64,000 nucleotides of DNA from Kitasatospora viridis (GTDB taxonomy: Bacteria; Actinomycetota; Actinomycetes; Streptomycetales; Streptomycetaceae): assembly GCF_007829815.1 (NCBI RefSeq), contig NZ_VIWT01000001.1:5853001-5917000 (forward strand). Reading direction: 5' to 3'. The notes beneath the pieces are model-generated. The model saw only the letters and a program-made list of their open reading frames with translations. It ran no database searches and had not been told where the DNA came from. The position numbers and the translations under genes were made by a program. Shown one piece after another: positions 16,501 to 25,215 of the stretch (its first letter is position 1; each line of letters opens with the position of its first letter).

Positions 16501-17305
16501 CGACCCCGACCACCCCCGCCCGCTCAGCGGCCCACTCCCGCTCGCCCGCGCCACGATCGAGGCGATCGCGCTCAGCCCCGACGGCCGCACGGCAGCGATC
16601 TCCAGCGACGACGGCTCGGTCCACCTGCTCGACCTCACCGACCCCGCCCACCCCACCGTCACGGCGGACCTGACCGGGCCCACCGCAACCGCCTACGGAG
16701 TCCGCTTCAGCCCGGACGGCCACCTGCTGGCCGTAGCCGGCGGAGACGCCAGGGGCTACCTGTGGGACGTCCGGGACCGCGCCCACCCCCGGCTGCTGAC
16801 CACCGTGACCGGACTCGGGGCCGCCGCCTACGCCACCGCCTTCAGCCCCGACGGCCGACTGCTGGCCTTCGGCACCGCCGACTCCTCCGTGCGGCTGGTC
16901 GACCTGACCCGGCCTCAGCGGCCGGTCCTGCTGCCCACCCTCCTGGTCGGACCGGTCGGCGAGGTCTACGAACTCGCCTTCGCCCCCCGCACCGACCGGC
17001 TCGCCGTCAGCAGCGCGGACGGCAGCATCTGGCTCTGGCAACTGGGCACCGGGACCAACGGCCGCCTCGCGGCGCCCGTGCTCCTCGCCACCCTGCAGGC
17101 CGCCGCCGGCGGACTGTTCACCGTCGCGTTCAGCCCCGACGGGCACACCCTGGCCGGCGGCGGCAGCGCCGGCACCGTGCAGCTGTGGGACACCGACCCC
17201 GGCTCCGTCGCCGCCCGGATCTGCGACCACGGCGGTGACCCGATCACCCCGGCCGAATGGCACCGCTTCCTGCCCGACCAACCCTTCGATCCCCCCTGCC
17301 ACTGA
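13589..17305 (+). CDS. XRE HTH - P-loop NTPase - WD40 protein (nSTAND type), ATC start
   Basis: A protein of about 1,238 residues with an N-terminal XRE helix-turn-helix (SYRQLAGECGLGFNTVAGY, residues about 14-45), then a nSTAND NTPase with Walker A VVGPSGSGKSSLL and Walker B VVVVDQFEEL. A transmembrane helix follows near residue 500 (YQLVSALMVLVLVCAG), then about 14 WD40 blades. Signal-transducing NTPases of this build bind a ligand through the repeats. An ideal AGGAGG at 13578-13583 is followed five bases later by ATC, not ATG. There is no ATG, GTG or TTG between the in-frame stop at 13556 and a TTG at 13661, which would cut into the HTH, so I place the start at ATC 13589. A TTA codon (15080-15082) suggests bldA control. 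Confidence 0.8.
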   Translation: MDTPADFARELDTLRRASGKSYRQLAGECGLGFNTVAGYCAGRHLPQLSVRPQFHLLLAALGVPPGPARQAWSEALAALRAQPAPGTGPAWNPYRGLRAFESSDAAVFHGRAELTARLVHELDRCRSRGGALVVVGPSGSGKSSLLRAGLLAAVKSAVLITPGAEPLEQWHRHMPDADGGAVVVVDQFEELFTLCTDEQERAAFVTALLERRAPVVVGLRADFYGHALRHPRLAELFQRSQIVVEPMTEPQLREAVVEPARSAGLLLESGLVELLLRDTAREPAALPLLSHTLHTMVELARQSDPPTAEIGLAHYRAVGGVHGAVARTAEQAYQSLPVTQRQAARRLFLRLVRTDDSTADTRRQVTFDELAEGRPAHEADELAEMLDVFVTHRLLITGPHTAQIGHEALLAAWPRLAGWLAEDRAGHLLHGRLTAAAREWRADGRPAEGLYRGGALAGALEWAQEPGPAEALNPLEREFLTASQAARAARAAVERRRLRRGYQLVSALMVLVLVCAGTAFYAHQIAAGAGRQSRLALSRQIAATAVRLRAKDPALAAQLALAAYRSAPTPEARSALLGSSAAPLPRRTLAAPAGTAVLASAGDLLATGDDNGQIRLWRTAPNGAPAPTGARLTTGHAVAALALNRDATVLAAADQAGSVRVWHLGDTDGPVPLPLPPASGGRVLALAFSPDGTFLAAGAADASTYLWQLGTGSPPDRLTGARKAVKSVVFTPDGRTLAAAGDDGTAHLWNLPATGPPEPLATLDGPTGEIFALAVSPDGRTLAAGTAADHAVYLWNIADPAHPGTLGAPLTGPASWINTVAFSPDGSTLTAGSSDTLSWQWDLASRRLIATLPHPAPVTAAVYRDAHTLQTLAGDGVLRTWDVPGPALADSAQQVFSVSFNASGTRLLAAAGDASLTLWNTADPAHPTRAAAPVTGQGPGAPLAGASALTPDGTTELAGTTDGSVRCWDVTDPDHPRPLSGPLPLARATIEAIALSPDGRTAAISSDDGSVHLLDLTDPAHPTVTADLTGPTATAYGVRFSPDGHLLAVAGGDARGYLWDVRDRAHPRLLTTVTGLGAAAYATAFSPDGRLLAFGTADSSVRLVDLTRPQRPVLLPTLLVGPVGEVYELAFAPRTDRLAVSSADGSIWLWQLGTGTNGRLAAPVLLATLQAAAGGLFTVAFSPDGHTLAGGGSAGTVQLWDTDPGSVAARICDHGGDPITPAEWHRFLPDQPFDPPCH

Positions 17306-17458
17306 CCGGCTGAGCGGCCCCGGTGCCCTGATGGACCGTCAGCGCCCGGGTGTACGGGGTTGTACGAGACCGGTACGGACCGCCACAAGACCGGCCGCCA
17401 CCTCGGTAGACCAGCACCAGGCCACGAACACGGGCCACCGACCGAGGAAGGACACGAC

Positions 17459-17899
17459 ATGCGCACCCACACCAAGACGGCCACCGTCCTGGCCGCCGCA
17501 GCACTGATCGGCGCCGCCGCACTGAGCGCGGCCCCCGCGGCCTCCGCCACCGACAGCGGCGGCGACGGCAACCCCGCCACCGACTGCCCCGGCGGCTACA
17601 CCGTCGCCTCCACCTCCATCCACGACTACAACGGCGCGGTCGTCGGCCTGGTCGAGATGCGCTGGTCCGCCGCGTGCTCGGGCAACTGGACCCGCGTCAC
17701 CTCCTACATCGGCTCCTACCACCTCGAAGCCGAGATCGGCGAAGGCGCCGACTACACCCCGAGCGCGATCGCCAACGACACCGCCACCCAGAACTTCACG
17801 CCCTACCTGCGGGTGTCCCCGAGCCAGTACATGTGCTCGCTGGGCACCATCGCCGTGACCAACGACATCCAGTACACCGCGCAGATCTGCTCGAACTGA
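17459..17899 (+). CDS. Small secreted protein (DUF2690-like)
   Basis: A 146-residue secreted protein. It has a clear signal peptide (MRTHTKTATVLAAAALIG..., cleavage near ASAT) and a mature domain with four Cys, likely two disulfides, and the pattern VEMRWSAACSGNWTRV, which resembles the DUF2690 family of streptomycetes. AGGAAG lies before the ATG. It follows the nSTAND-WD40 gene by 153 bases; XRE or NTPase regulators and DUF2690 proteins are often neighbours or fused, so a functional pair is plausible. No enzymatic motif. A hairpin at 17967-17998 follows. Confidence 0.7.
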   Translation: MRTHTKTATVLAAAALIGAAALSAAPAASATDSGGDGNPATDCPGGYTVASTSIHDYNGAVVGLVEMRWSAACSGNWTRVTSYIGSYHLEAEIGEGADYTPSAIANDTATQNFTPYLRVSPSQYMCSLGTIAVTNDIQYTAQICSN

Positions 17900-17966
17900 C
17901 CCACCCGTACCACCCGGCCGGCCCGGGCCGCTCAAGCAGCCTGACCGCCTGAGAGGCCGCACACGT

Positions 17967-17998
17967 CGGCGGGGACGCGAACCACGGCGTCCCCGCCG
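17967..17998. terminator. Hairpin terminator
   Basis: CGGCGGGGACG (17967-17977) pairs perfectly with CGTCCCCGCCG (17988-17998) over an 11-bp stem and 10-base loop, 68 bases after the small secreted protein gene. No T-run, as is usual in streptomycetes. Confidence 0.7.
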
Positions 17999-18097
17999 AG
18001 CCCCCGAGCGGCCCGCACCCATTCGACGAGACGGCCGGCGCGGGCTCACTGCTGGGCGGTGGCCCCTATCCTGGGAGGCGCCAGGAAGGAGCCGTTG

Positions 18098-18643
18098 ATG
18101 AGCGTCGACGCGGTCATGCGCACCGAGTTCCCCGCGGGGCACGTGGTCTTCTTCGGTGCCGACGGCAAGGTGATCATGACCCCGCGGAGCTTCGAGCACT
18201 CCAGCACGATCAAGTCGATGCAGATCGACTCGCTCTCGCTCGGCCGGCACGCGAAGACTGTCTCCGACGTTTACCTGGACTTCCCAGCTGACGAGAACTC
18301 GGCCCCGGACTTCGCGATCCTGCGGGAGGACGCGCAGCGGCAGGGCAAGCGCTACGGCTTCGAGGACGTGCTGTTGATCGCCGAGGTGGTGTCGGTCTCC
18401 TCCGCGCGCAAGGACTACGACGACTGCACGGCGAAGTACGGCCGCTACGGCATCCCGGTCTACGTGGTCGTGGACCCGTACGCCGCAGAGGTCGTCGTCC
18501 ACACCCAGCCCACCGGCTCCGGCTACATCGCGGCCCACACGCACAAGTACGGTTCGGGCAAGCTGCCCATCGAGCTGGCCGACGGGCGGACCTACACTCT
18601 CGACCTGGACGAGCTGCCCCGGCCCGAGGCCGACGCTCGCTGA
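18098..18643 (+). CDS. Uma2-type (DUF820) PD-(D/E)XK family protein
   Basis: A 181-residue member of the Uma2/DUF820 family, restriction-endonuclease-fold proteins widespread in streptomycetes. The core SAPDFAILRED...LLIAEVVSVSSARKDYDDCTAKYGRYGIPVYVVVD gives the PD...E-V-S arrangement, with the Asp, Glu and a following Lys as the usual catalytic set. AGGAAGGA precedes the ATG at 18098. Physiological substrate unknown; many copies are scattered singly in genomes. It is convergent with the end of the RiPP operon. Confidence 0.85.
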   Translation: MSVDAVMRTEFPAGHVVFFGADGKVIMTPRSFEHSSTIKSMQIDSLSLGRHAKTVSDVYLDFPADENSAPDFAILREDAQRQGKRYGFEDVLLIAEVVSVSSARKDYDDCTAKYGRYGIPVYVVVDPYAAEVVVHTQPTGSGYIAAHTHKYGSGKLPIELADGRTYTLDLDELPRPEADAR

Positions 18644-18820
18644 CAGCCCATGAGGCCGGCTCGCGCGTGAGGTGGGTTTCGGCCGGGAGAGCGGCGATCC
18701 TCAGCACGGCTGAGACGACGGCGCGGCAGTCCGGGATCTGCCGGGTCGGACCCGAGCCCGCCCTCAGACCGAGGTCGTGGAGCGTCGTGACGATGCCCTG
18801 CGGGTTCGCCGGAGTCGGGC

Positions 18821-19611
18821 TCAGAGGTTGTCGGCTCGCTTGATCAGCGAGCGGAGCACCACGGATGCGAACCCCGAGGCGACGCACAGCATGAGCGCGC
18901 ACCAGGCGAGCGAGGTGCCCGGTGGTGACAGGGTTGCGGCGCGCATGCAGTCGAGCCCGTAGGTCACCGGGTTCACGTAGGAGAGGTAGCGGGCCAGCGG
19001 AGCCATGCCGTTCTGTGGGTAGAACGACGGACTGGCGAAGAGCAGGATCTGGAGGGAGATGTTCCCGAGGATCATGAATCGCCGGAACTCCCGGATCAGC
19101 GTTGCCACCAACAGGTACGCGCAGTTCACCGCGGCCCCGACCGACGCGCCCGCGAGCAGCAGCGCGAGCCACCTGGTCCCGCTCCAGCCGACGTCGAACA
19201 CCAGGGCTGCGAGCGTCATCGTCACGAACGCCTGGACGAGCACCATGGACATGCCGGCGATGATCTTCCCGCTGAAGTAGGCGGTGCGCCGCAGCGGGTA
19301 GGACCATATTTCCAAAGACATCCGGCTCATCTCCTCCTGGAAGAGAGCCGTGCCGACCGTCAGCGAGGAACTGAGGATCGCGGACATGATGACCGTCGGC
19401 ACGATGAACTCGCCGTACGGCACCTCGTGCCCGTCGTAGGCGACCGAGGGCATGATCCGCCCCATCGAGGCGGAGAGGATGAGCAGGTAGACCACGGTCG
19501 GCGCGATGGACAGGACGAGATTGACCCGGTCCCTGGTCAGCAGCACGGCCTCCCGGTAGACGGTCGCGCGGAAGCCGCCGCCTCGTCGCTGGACGGGAAG
19601 TGCCATGGGGC

Positions 19612-19615
<4 letters not shown>
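18821..19615 (-). CDS. ABC-2 type exporter permease of RiPP locus
   Basis: A 264-residue integral membrane protein with six predicted helices (first near residues 35-52, last near 235-253) and the ABC-2 family pattern, including the cytoplasmic EEMSRMSLEIWSYPLRRTAYFSGK segment before helix 3 and PNGMAPLARYLSYVNPVTYGLDCMR before the last helix. It should form a dimeric transporter with the ATPase encoded just upstream. Its ATG (19615) overlaps the ATPase stop by ATGA, so it is translationally coupled. As the last gene of the radical-SAM peptide operon it is the likely export route for the mature peptide; self-protection is also possible. Confidence 0.88.
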
Positions 19616-20534
<919 letters not shown>

Positions 20535-20550
<16 letters not shown>

Positions 20551-21323
20551 GGGTCCACCACACCAGACAGGAAGGAGAGGAAAAGGGGAACGACGCCATC
20601 CGCCGCCACGGCCTCGCCGAAGCCCGACGGACGCACCTGGACATCGGTCAGCGCACTGGGGATGAAGTCGTGGGTCCCGGCCGCGCCCTCGCCGATCATT
20701 CCGCCGATCAGCAGGGCCACAGTGGCGAACCGGGGCCACTCGATCTCGGTCAACGAGGAGAAGTCGCGCACCGCGAGCGGGTTGCACGCGACCACGAGGT
20801 CGAAGCCGGCGAGCTCGTCGCGCAGGAGCCGGAGAGCACCCGGGTCCGAGCCGACTCCTGCCACGGGAATCACCCGCACCTCGTGGCAGGGGCACGGGAA
20901 ACCGGGCCGGGGGACCGCCGAGAAGATCCAGGGCTGGACCCGGATCGGTTGTCCGTCCGGCCGGTCCGCCGCGCGGGGACCGGGCACCCGCCAGGTCCTG
21001 GCCCCGGGGCCGGCGGGCAGCGGGACCTTGCCGAGGAAACTCGCCGGCGTCACCACCGGGTCGACGAACCAGTGGTTGTCGCCGGCGGTCCGGATCTCAC
21101 GCTCGGCGCGGTCCACCGCCCGGTGCACCAGGACGCGTCCTGCCTGTTCGAAGGCTATGACGTCGCCGACCTCGACCTCGTCGAACGGGGCGGCGACCAG
21201 CGTCACGCGGCCCCCGGTGGCCAGTGCCGGCAGCATGCTGTCACCCGACACCGTCACCCGGGCACGGCCCCTGACCGCCAGCGCGGTGCGCAGCAGCGCG
21301 ACGGCGGCCGGGTCAGCAGTCAT
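20535..21323 (-). CDS. S26B-like signal peptidase fused to an unknown domain
   Basis: A 262-residue protein. The first ~105 residues form an S24/S26 peptidase fold with the Ser nucleophile in VSGDSMLPAL (Ser29), a His in VLVHRAV (His67) and an Asp in TAGDNHW (Asp82). This is the Ser/His/Asp form known from archaeal and ER signal peptidases rather than the bacterial Ser/Lys dyad. There is no membrane anchor. The last ~130 residues, with a FPCPCHEVRVIPV patch and a mixed alpha/beta pattern, are not recognised. It overlaps the PqqD-like gene by 11 bases and the ATPase gene by 16. Removal of the precursor leader is the likely job; the second domain may bind the peptide. Confidence 0.75.
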
Positions 21324-21606
21324 CGCCGGCGGTGTCGGTGCGCACGAGGATGGCGCCCTCCACCAGGGTCGCGAGGAACCGGTGGACGTCGCGGGCGATC
21401 ACAGCGCCCTCGTCGGCGTCACCGGCCGAGTACTTCTCCACCAGGACGTCGCTGACCTGCTGTTCGCAGGCCCCGTCGGTGATCAGGTGCCAGATCTGCG
21501 CGGCGCTGTCGTTGAGGGTCCGGAACTCCCCCGAGTCGGTGTCGTACAGGCGGACCTCGTTCCCGGCCCCGGTCCACACGACCGACTCGCTGATCTCGTA
21601 CGTCAT
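21313..21606 (-). CDS. PqqD-like RiPP recognition element protein
   Basis: A 97-residue stand-alone PqqD family protein. The family fold (winged helix with three beta strands) is seen in EVRLYDTDSGEFRTLNDSAAQIWHLI, where the N-x-S/T-A-A-x-I-W motif is diagnostic, followed by VSDVLVEKY and a C-terminal helix plus strand (LVEGAILV). PqqD proteins hold the precursor leader and present it to a radical-SAM partner. The ATG at 21606 overlaps the radical-SAM stop by ATGA, and the 3' end overlaps the peptidase gene. Together with the SPASM enzyme this marks the operon as a ribosomal-peptide modification system. Confidence 0.9.
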   Translation of the reverse strand: MTYEISESVVWTGAGNEVRLYDTDSGEFRTLNDSAAQIWHLITDGACEQQVSDVLVEKYSAGDADEGAVIARDVHRFLATLVEGAILVRTDTAGDDC

Positions 21607-23060
21607 GATGCACATCCCTTGCCGGCGGACCGGGTGGCGACGAGCGGGAGCGACTTGCGGACCGTCAGCTCGGCCTTCCAGTCCTCGTGGACGGGATGGA
21701 GCTCACCGGTCCGGACGAGGTAGGGGGAGAAGGCGTCGGGATCCTCGACCAGCGTTCTGGGCCCCGCTCCGACCGCCGCCCAGATCGACGAGATCATCTG
21801 GTGGCGCAGTTGGCGGCAGAGCTGCCGGGAGTTGCGCCGGTAACTGCCGGAATCCGCCATGTGGTAGGCCCGGCAGCCGCCGCCGCAGGCGGCACGGATG
21901 TAGCACTCGGCGCAGTCGGTGTGGACCGATCCACCCAGGACCGCGCTGCTCTCCCGCATCTCGGCCAGCACCGGATCGGCGAAGATCTCAGCCAGCTTCT
22001 GGGTGCGCACGTTGCCGGCGATGTCGAGCGGGGCGGTGATCAGCTTGCACGGATAGACATTGCCGAGCGAGTTGACGTAGATCTCGACGCCACCCATGCC
22101 GCAGTTGCCCTTGACCGAGCACGGTTTGGCCGCCTTCGGCCCCTCGGGAAGGAGGTGCTTGGCCGCGGGGTGGGTCCAGGTGAACGCATGGCCGGCCAGG
22201 TATTCCTGCCAGCCGTAGGTCGCGTCGTCCTCCTTGCCCCGACCCAAGGCGCTCTGCTGCATGACGCGGACCATCCTGATGTCGAATCCGCTGGCGAACT
22301 CGGCGAATTGCTCCATCGTGGCCGCGTTGTCCTTGCCCACCACATGGTTGATCACCGGTCGGACGCCGTGCTCGTTCAACAGCTTCAGCGCGTGGAGCGT
22401 CTTGCGGAAGGTTCCCCGGCCGCGTGTGCGCTCGTGGCTCTCCTCGGTGGAGCCGTCCATGCTCACCGTCACCAGGTCGAAAATCTCCGACATCTCCTCG
22501 GCAACGGCGGAATCACGTACCAGTGTGGCGTTGGTGATGATGTTCGTCCGCAGTCCGAGGGACCGGGCATGGCGTACCACCGAGAACAGGTCGCGGCGCA
22601 TCATGGGCTCACCGCCGGTGAATATCACCGTGGTGGCGCCCAGGTCGGCGATTTCGTCCATGAGCGCCATTGATTCGGCCGTGTCCAGTTCCCCGGGGAG
22701 AGCTTTCTCCGACGACGCGTAGCAGTAGGGGCAGCGCAGATTGCAGCCGTCGGTGATGGCGTAGTACACCAGCTTGAGTCCCGGCGCCGCCATGACCGGT
22801 CTGGGCTCGCGGCCGGGCAGGTAGATCACGTAGTGCAGGAGCAGGTAGGCCAGGCTGCGCTCCACGTCCCGGGGCGAGATCCCGGCTGCACCCGCTCCCC
22901 GCTCGCGGTCCACGAGTGCGGCCAGGACGGCGTACTGGACGTCGTCCGGAGTGCACCATGCGGAGATCTCCGGGTTGACCAGCAGCCTTCGGCCTTCGGA
23001 GTGAAACCGGACCAGGTCCGGGGGGACGATGAAGTCGTCCCATGAGTCGATGAGCCCCAT
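21603..23060 (-). CDS. Radical SAM/SPASM peptide maturase
   Basis: A 485-residue radical-SAM enzyme. The SAM cluster motif CNLRCPYC is at residues 106-113, followed by the GGEPMMR motif and a TNATL strand. A SPASM domain occupies about 335-440 with cysteines in CSVKGNCGMGG, NVYPCKL, TDCAECYIRAACGGGCRAYH and a final Cys, enough for two auxiliary 4Fe-4S clusters. An N-terminal extension of about 95 residues precedes the core and may dock the peptide or its carrier. GGAGG precedes the ATG at 23060. SPASM enzymes of this class install thioether or C-C crosslinks in peptides; here the neighbouring tri-cysteine precursors are the obvious substrates. The exact reaction cannot be read from sequence. 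Confidence 0.92.
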   Translation of the reverse strand: MGLIDSWDDFIVPPDLVRFHSEGRRLLVNPEISAWCTPDDVQYAVLAALVDRERGAGAAGISPRDVERSLAYLLLHYVIYLPGREPRPVMAAPGLKLVYYAITDGCNLRCPYCYASSEKALPGELDTAESMALMDEIADLGATTVIFTGGEPMMRRDLFSVVRHARSLGLRTNIITNATLVRDSAVAEEMSEIFDLVTVSMDGSTEESHERTRGRGTFRKTLHALKLLNEHGVRPVINHVVGKDNAATMEQFAEFASGFDIRMVRVMQQSALGRGKEDDATYGWQEYLAGHAFTWTHPAAKHLLPEGPKAAKPCSVKGNCGMGGVEIYVNSLGNVYPCKLITAPLDIAGNVRTQKLAEIFADPVLAEMRESSAVLGGSVHTDCAECYIRAACGGGCRAYHMADSGSYRRNSRQLCRQLRHQMISSIWAAVGAGPRTLVEDPDAFSPYLVRTGELHPVHEDWKAELTVRKSLPLVATRSAGKGCAS

Positions 23061-23148
23061 TGATCGAAAGCCTCCTCTGTTCCGCGGGGCCGCCGCCGAC
23101 CGGTGGGTTCGGCGGCGGCCCACTCATTCGTCCTCGTGGCTCCGCCGA

Positions 23149-23271
23149 CTACGCGTCGTCGCCGCCGCCGGCGCCCGCGCCCGCTGCCGAGTCGCAGCGG
23201 CAGCTGCAGCCGAGTTCGGCCGTGATCTCCGTGGTGGTGATCGCGGGGGTGATCCAGGTCGTGTTCGTCAT
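23149..23271 (-). CDS. RiPP precursor peptide 1 (LGCSCRC core)
   Basis: A 40-residue peptide. AGGAGG lies nine bases upstream of the ATG. Residues 1-20 form the presumed leader with the pattern MxNxxWxTPxI, reminiscent of PqqA-type leaders (Trp then Pro, later Glu). Residues 20-26 read LGCSCRC, followed by an acidic residue and a Gly/Ala tail ending GGGDDA. The second precursor 50 bases upstream shares the leader and core. It lies 88 bases before the radical-SAM gene. Cys22, Cys24 and Cys26 are the likely sites of modification. Not similar to any characterised precursor I know. Confidence 0.85.
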   Translation of the reverse strand: MTNTTWITPAITTTEITAELGCSCRCDSAAGAGAGGGDDA

Positions 23272-23322
23272 CGCTCGGTACCTCCTGTTGGTCATTGGTG
23301 GAAAAGAACGGAACGGTGTCGG

Positions 23323-23451
23323 CTAGCCGAGGTCCATGCCGTTTCCGGAGCCGGCACCCGCACCGGCCCCCTGGCAGTCACAACTGCAGCCCAGAAGTGC
23401 GGAGAAGTCGACGGGAGAGATCTCTGGCGTGGTCCACTGGGGGTTCTTCAT
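23323..23451 (-). CDS. RiPP precursor peptide 2 (LGCSCDC core)
   Basis: A 42-residue peptide with GGAGGTG just upstream of the ATG at 23451. An earlier ATG at 23456 stops after two codons and is not used. It aligns with precursor 1 without gaps over 26 positions: Met, Asn3, Trp6, Thr8-Pro9, Ile11, an acidic residue at 15, Ala18, then LGCSCxC at 20-26 and a GAGAGAG tail ending GMDLG. The leader is about 20 residues and the tail has no Ser/Thr-Cys lanthionine pattern. Two copies suggest either a two-peptide product or paralogous substrates of one enzyme. First gene of the operon. Confidence 0.85.
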   Translation of the reverse strand: MKNPQWTTPEISPVDFSALLGCSCDCQGAGAGAGSGNGMDLG

Positions 23452-23871
23452 TTCATTCACCTCCTCCGCTGGATCGAACCGAATGGTGCGCCGGAGTTCA
23501 CGGGCGGGCGAGCCGAAACCCTTCCGTTGCCCGCTCGTCGGCGTTGGTCGAAAAGCCACGGAAATCCAGTCCGAGAAGAGGGACTTTCACCGGCAGAACT
23601 ACTCCCACATTGTTTCTGCTGGTTGCCGTGGATGCGCCCGCTGGGGGATGGGGGATTCCGTGGGCTCCCCGTGCCGACAAGCAAACCACCGCGCCGTGGA
23701 CCCCGTCCGCAGCCTGGAACTTCAACATCATGCCGGGCACCTTCCTGCCAGTGGGCTCGGCTGGATGACCAGCTGCTCCCGCAGTGGCGAGCACGGTGCC
23801 GTGTGGACCGCGTGGGCCGTGGCGCCGCCCCAGCTCGGTACAATTGCACTGCCGAGAACGGGGGAGGTCAC
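23452..23871. other. Divergent intergenic region of the RiPP locus
   Basis: The 420 bases between precursor 2 (minus) and the LuxR-tailed regulator (plus). It holds copy A of the 85-base conserved element (23667-23751), and a TACAAT at 23839-23844 that could be a -10 box for the regulator, with no convincing -35. Open frames through it have no support from codon pattern. Confidence 0.6.
23667..23751 (-). repeat. Conserved 85-bp non-coding element, copy A
   Basis: Matches 25216-25300 at about 70 of 85 positions without gaps, in the same orientation. On the minus strand it begins CTGGCAGGAAG, contains the perfect dyad TGCCCGGCA, a TTGAA, CTGCGGAC and GGTGGTTTGC. It lies 216 bases upstream of precursor 2, whereas copy B lies 62 bases upstream of the small secreted protein; both are upstream of minus-strand genes, so it reads as a shared promoter or operator. 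Confidence 0.75.
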
Positions 23872-24843
23872 GTGCACAGCGCTGGCGAGATGGACCACGA
23901 GATGCTCGCTGTCTACCGGGCGGTGCTGCTGGCGCGTCAGGCGGACCACGCGGAGGTGGCCGAGCGGACCGGGCTGGCGCCGGCGCAGGTGCGGGAGGTG
24001 GCGGGTCGGCTGGTGGCGCTGTCGCTGCTGGCGCCGTCCTGGGAACTGCCGGGCACCTTCCGGGCGGTCAGCCCGGAGCGCGGGATGGAGATCCTGCGCC
24101 AGCGCGAGCAGCGCGAGTCGGCGGAGCGCCGGTACCGGATCGAGCGCAGTCAGGCGGCACTGTCGCTGCTGGTCGCGGAGTGCGAGGTCCGCGCGCGGAC
24201 CGGTGCGCTGGAGGAACTGACCGGCATCGACGAGATCCGCACCCGGCTGGAGGCGCTGGCGAGTTCCTGCCGGCAGGAGTCGTTGGCCTTCCAGCCGCTG
24301 AACACGCTGAGCGAGACCGCGATCAAGGCGGGCCAGCCGCTCAACGACCGGGCGCTGGACCGCGGAGTCCGGTTCCGCACCATCTTCCTCGACGGGCTCG
24401 GGCGGGACCGGACGACGCGGGACTACACGCAGTGGCTGGTGCGCAGGGGCGGGGAGATCCGGACGGCGCCGACCCTGCCGATGCGGATGCTGATCGTGGA
24501 CGGGACGACCGCGGTGCTCTCCGGCGCGGCGGACGGGTCGCCGACGGCGTTGGTGCTGCACAGTCCGCCGGTGGTGCACGCGCTGCGGGCACTGTTCGAG
24601 GCGTACTGGGAGCAGGCCACGCCGCTGGGCGGGTCGGCTGCCGCGCCGGAGAGCGGACTACGGCCGCAGGAACGGGAGTTGCTCAAGCTGCTCGCGACCG
24701 GGATGACCGACGAGGCGGTGGCCCGGGCGCTGGGCATCGGCCTGCGGACCGAACGGCGGATCGTCGCGGAGCTGATGGAGCGGTTGGGTGCGTCCAGTCG
24801 GTTCGAGGCCGGCTACCAGGCGGCGCGGCTGGAGTGGATCTGA
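23872..24843 (+). CDS. LuxR-type C-terminal HTH regulator
   Basis: A 323-residue regulator. The first ~60 residues (MLAVYRAVLLARQ...VAERTGLAPAQVREVAGRLVALSLL) form a winged-helix-like domain as in TrmB/HrcA-type proteins. The middle carries a phospholipase-D-like or sensor fold (RTIFLDGLGRDRTTRDYTQWLVRRGGEIRTAP), and the last ~60 residues are a LuxR HTH (LRPQERELLKLLATGMTDEAVARALGIGLRTERRIVAELMERLGASSRF). This three-part build is common in streptomycetes. The GTG at 23872 follows GGGGGAGG. It is divergent from the RiPP operon and sits between the two copies of the 85-base element, so I infer that it controls both the peptide operon and the small secreted protein. Confidence 0.85.
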   Translation: MHSAGEMDHEMLAVYRAVLLARQADHAEVAERTGLAPAQVREVAGRLVALSLLAPSWELPGTFRAVSPERGMEILRQREQRESAERRYRIERSQAALSLLVAECEVRARTGALEELTGIDEIRTRLEALASSCRQESLAFQPLNTLSETAIKAGQPLNDRALDRGVRFRTIFLDGLGRDRTTRDYTQWLVRRGGEIRTAPTLPMRMLIVDGTTAVLSGAADGSPTALVLHSPPVVHALRALFEAYWEQATPLGGSAAAPESGLRPQERELLKLLATGMTDEAVARALGIGLRTERRIVAELMERLGASSRFEAGYQAARLEWI

Positions 24844-24869
24844 CCGGACGCGGGCCGGGGCCCGGCAGG

Positions 24870-25154
24870 TCAGGAGGTGCCCGAGCTCGGGGACGGGTTG
24901 ACGGGGACGCAGACGCCGGCCTCCCAGATGAAGTCCACCGGGCAACTCGGCGGCGTGGTCGGGCCGGTGGACGGGTTGCCCGGGCCCGGCTGGCCGGCCG
25001 GCGTCGAAGTCGGCGCGGGAGTGGGCGTGGTGACCCCGATCGGGGCGGTGGGGACGGTCGAGGTCGGCGCGGCGGCCTCGGCGGCGGCGGTCAGCAGGCC
25101 GGTGCCCAGGGCGGCGAAGGCAAGCAAGGCGGCCAGGCGACGGGAAGGCTGCAT
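24870..25154 (-). CDS. Small secreted Pro/Thr-rich protein
   Basis: A 94-residue exported protein. It has a signal peptide (MQPSRRLAALLAFAALG..., cleavage near AEAAA), a Pro/Thr-rich linker of about 40 residues, then a short C-terminal CPVDFIWEAGVCVP loop with two Cys ten residues apart that could form a disulfide. AGGAGC lies upstream of the ATG at 25154. It faces the LuxR-tailed regulator tail to tail. Copy B of the 85-base element lies 62 bases upstream of its start, tying it to the RiPP locus. Function unknown; a signalling or immunity peptide is possible but unsupported. Confidence 0.75.
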   Translation of the reverse strand: MQPSRRLAALLAFAALGTGLLTAAAEAAAPTSTVPTAPIGVTTPTPAPTSTPAGQPGPGNPSTGPTTPPSCPVDFIWEAGVCVPVNPSPSSGTS

Positions 25155-25215
25155 GGTTCGGGAGCTCCTTGGGAGTCGGATGCTTCTCGTGGGGGGCAGG
25201 GGTTCTGGTGCGTTC

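Noticed and set aside
18659..18820. Possible coding remnant (minus strand) after the ABC permease
   Set aside because: One frame looks protein-like over about 50 codons but I could not match it to a family, and there is no start or repeat edge to call an insertion sequence or pseudogene.
23482..23794. Minus-strand frames covering copy A of the 85-bp element
   Set aside because: Both copies give a similar MxxxxLxxxAAD...VVC string in one frame, but the differences between copies are not biased to third positions and frames diverge outside the element, so I treat it as non-coding DNA.
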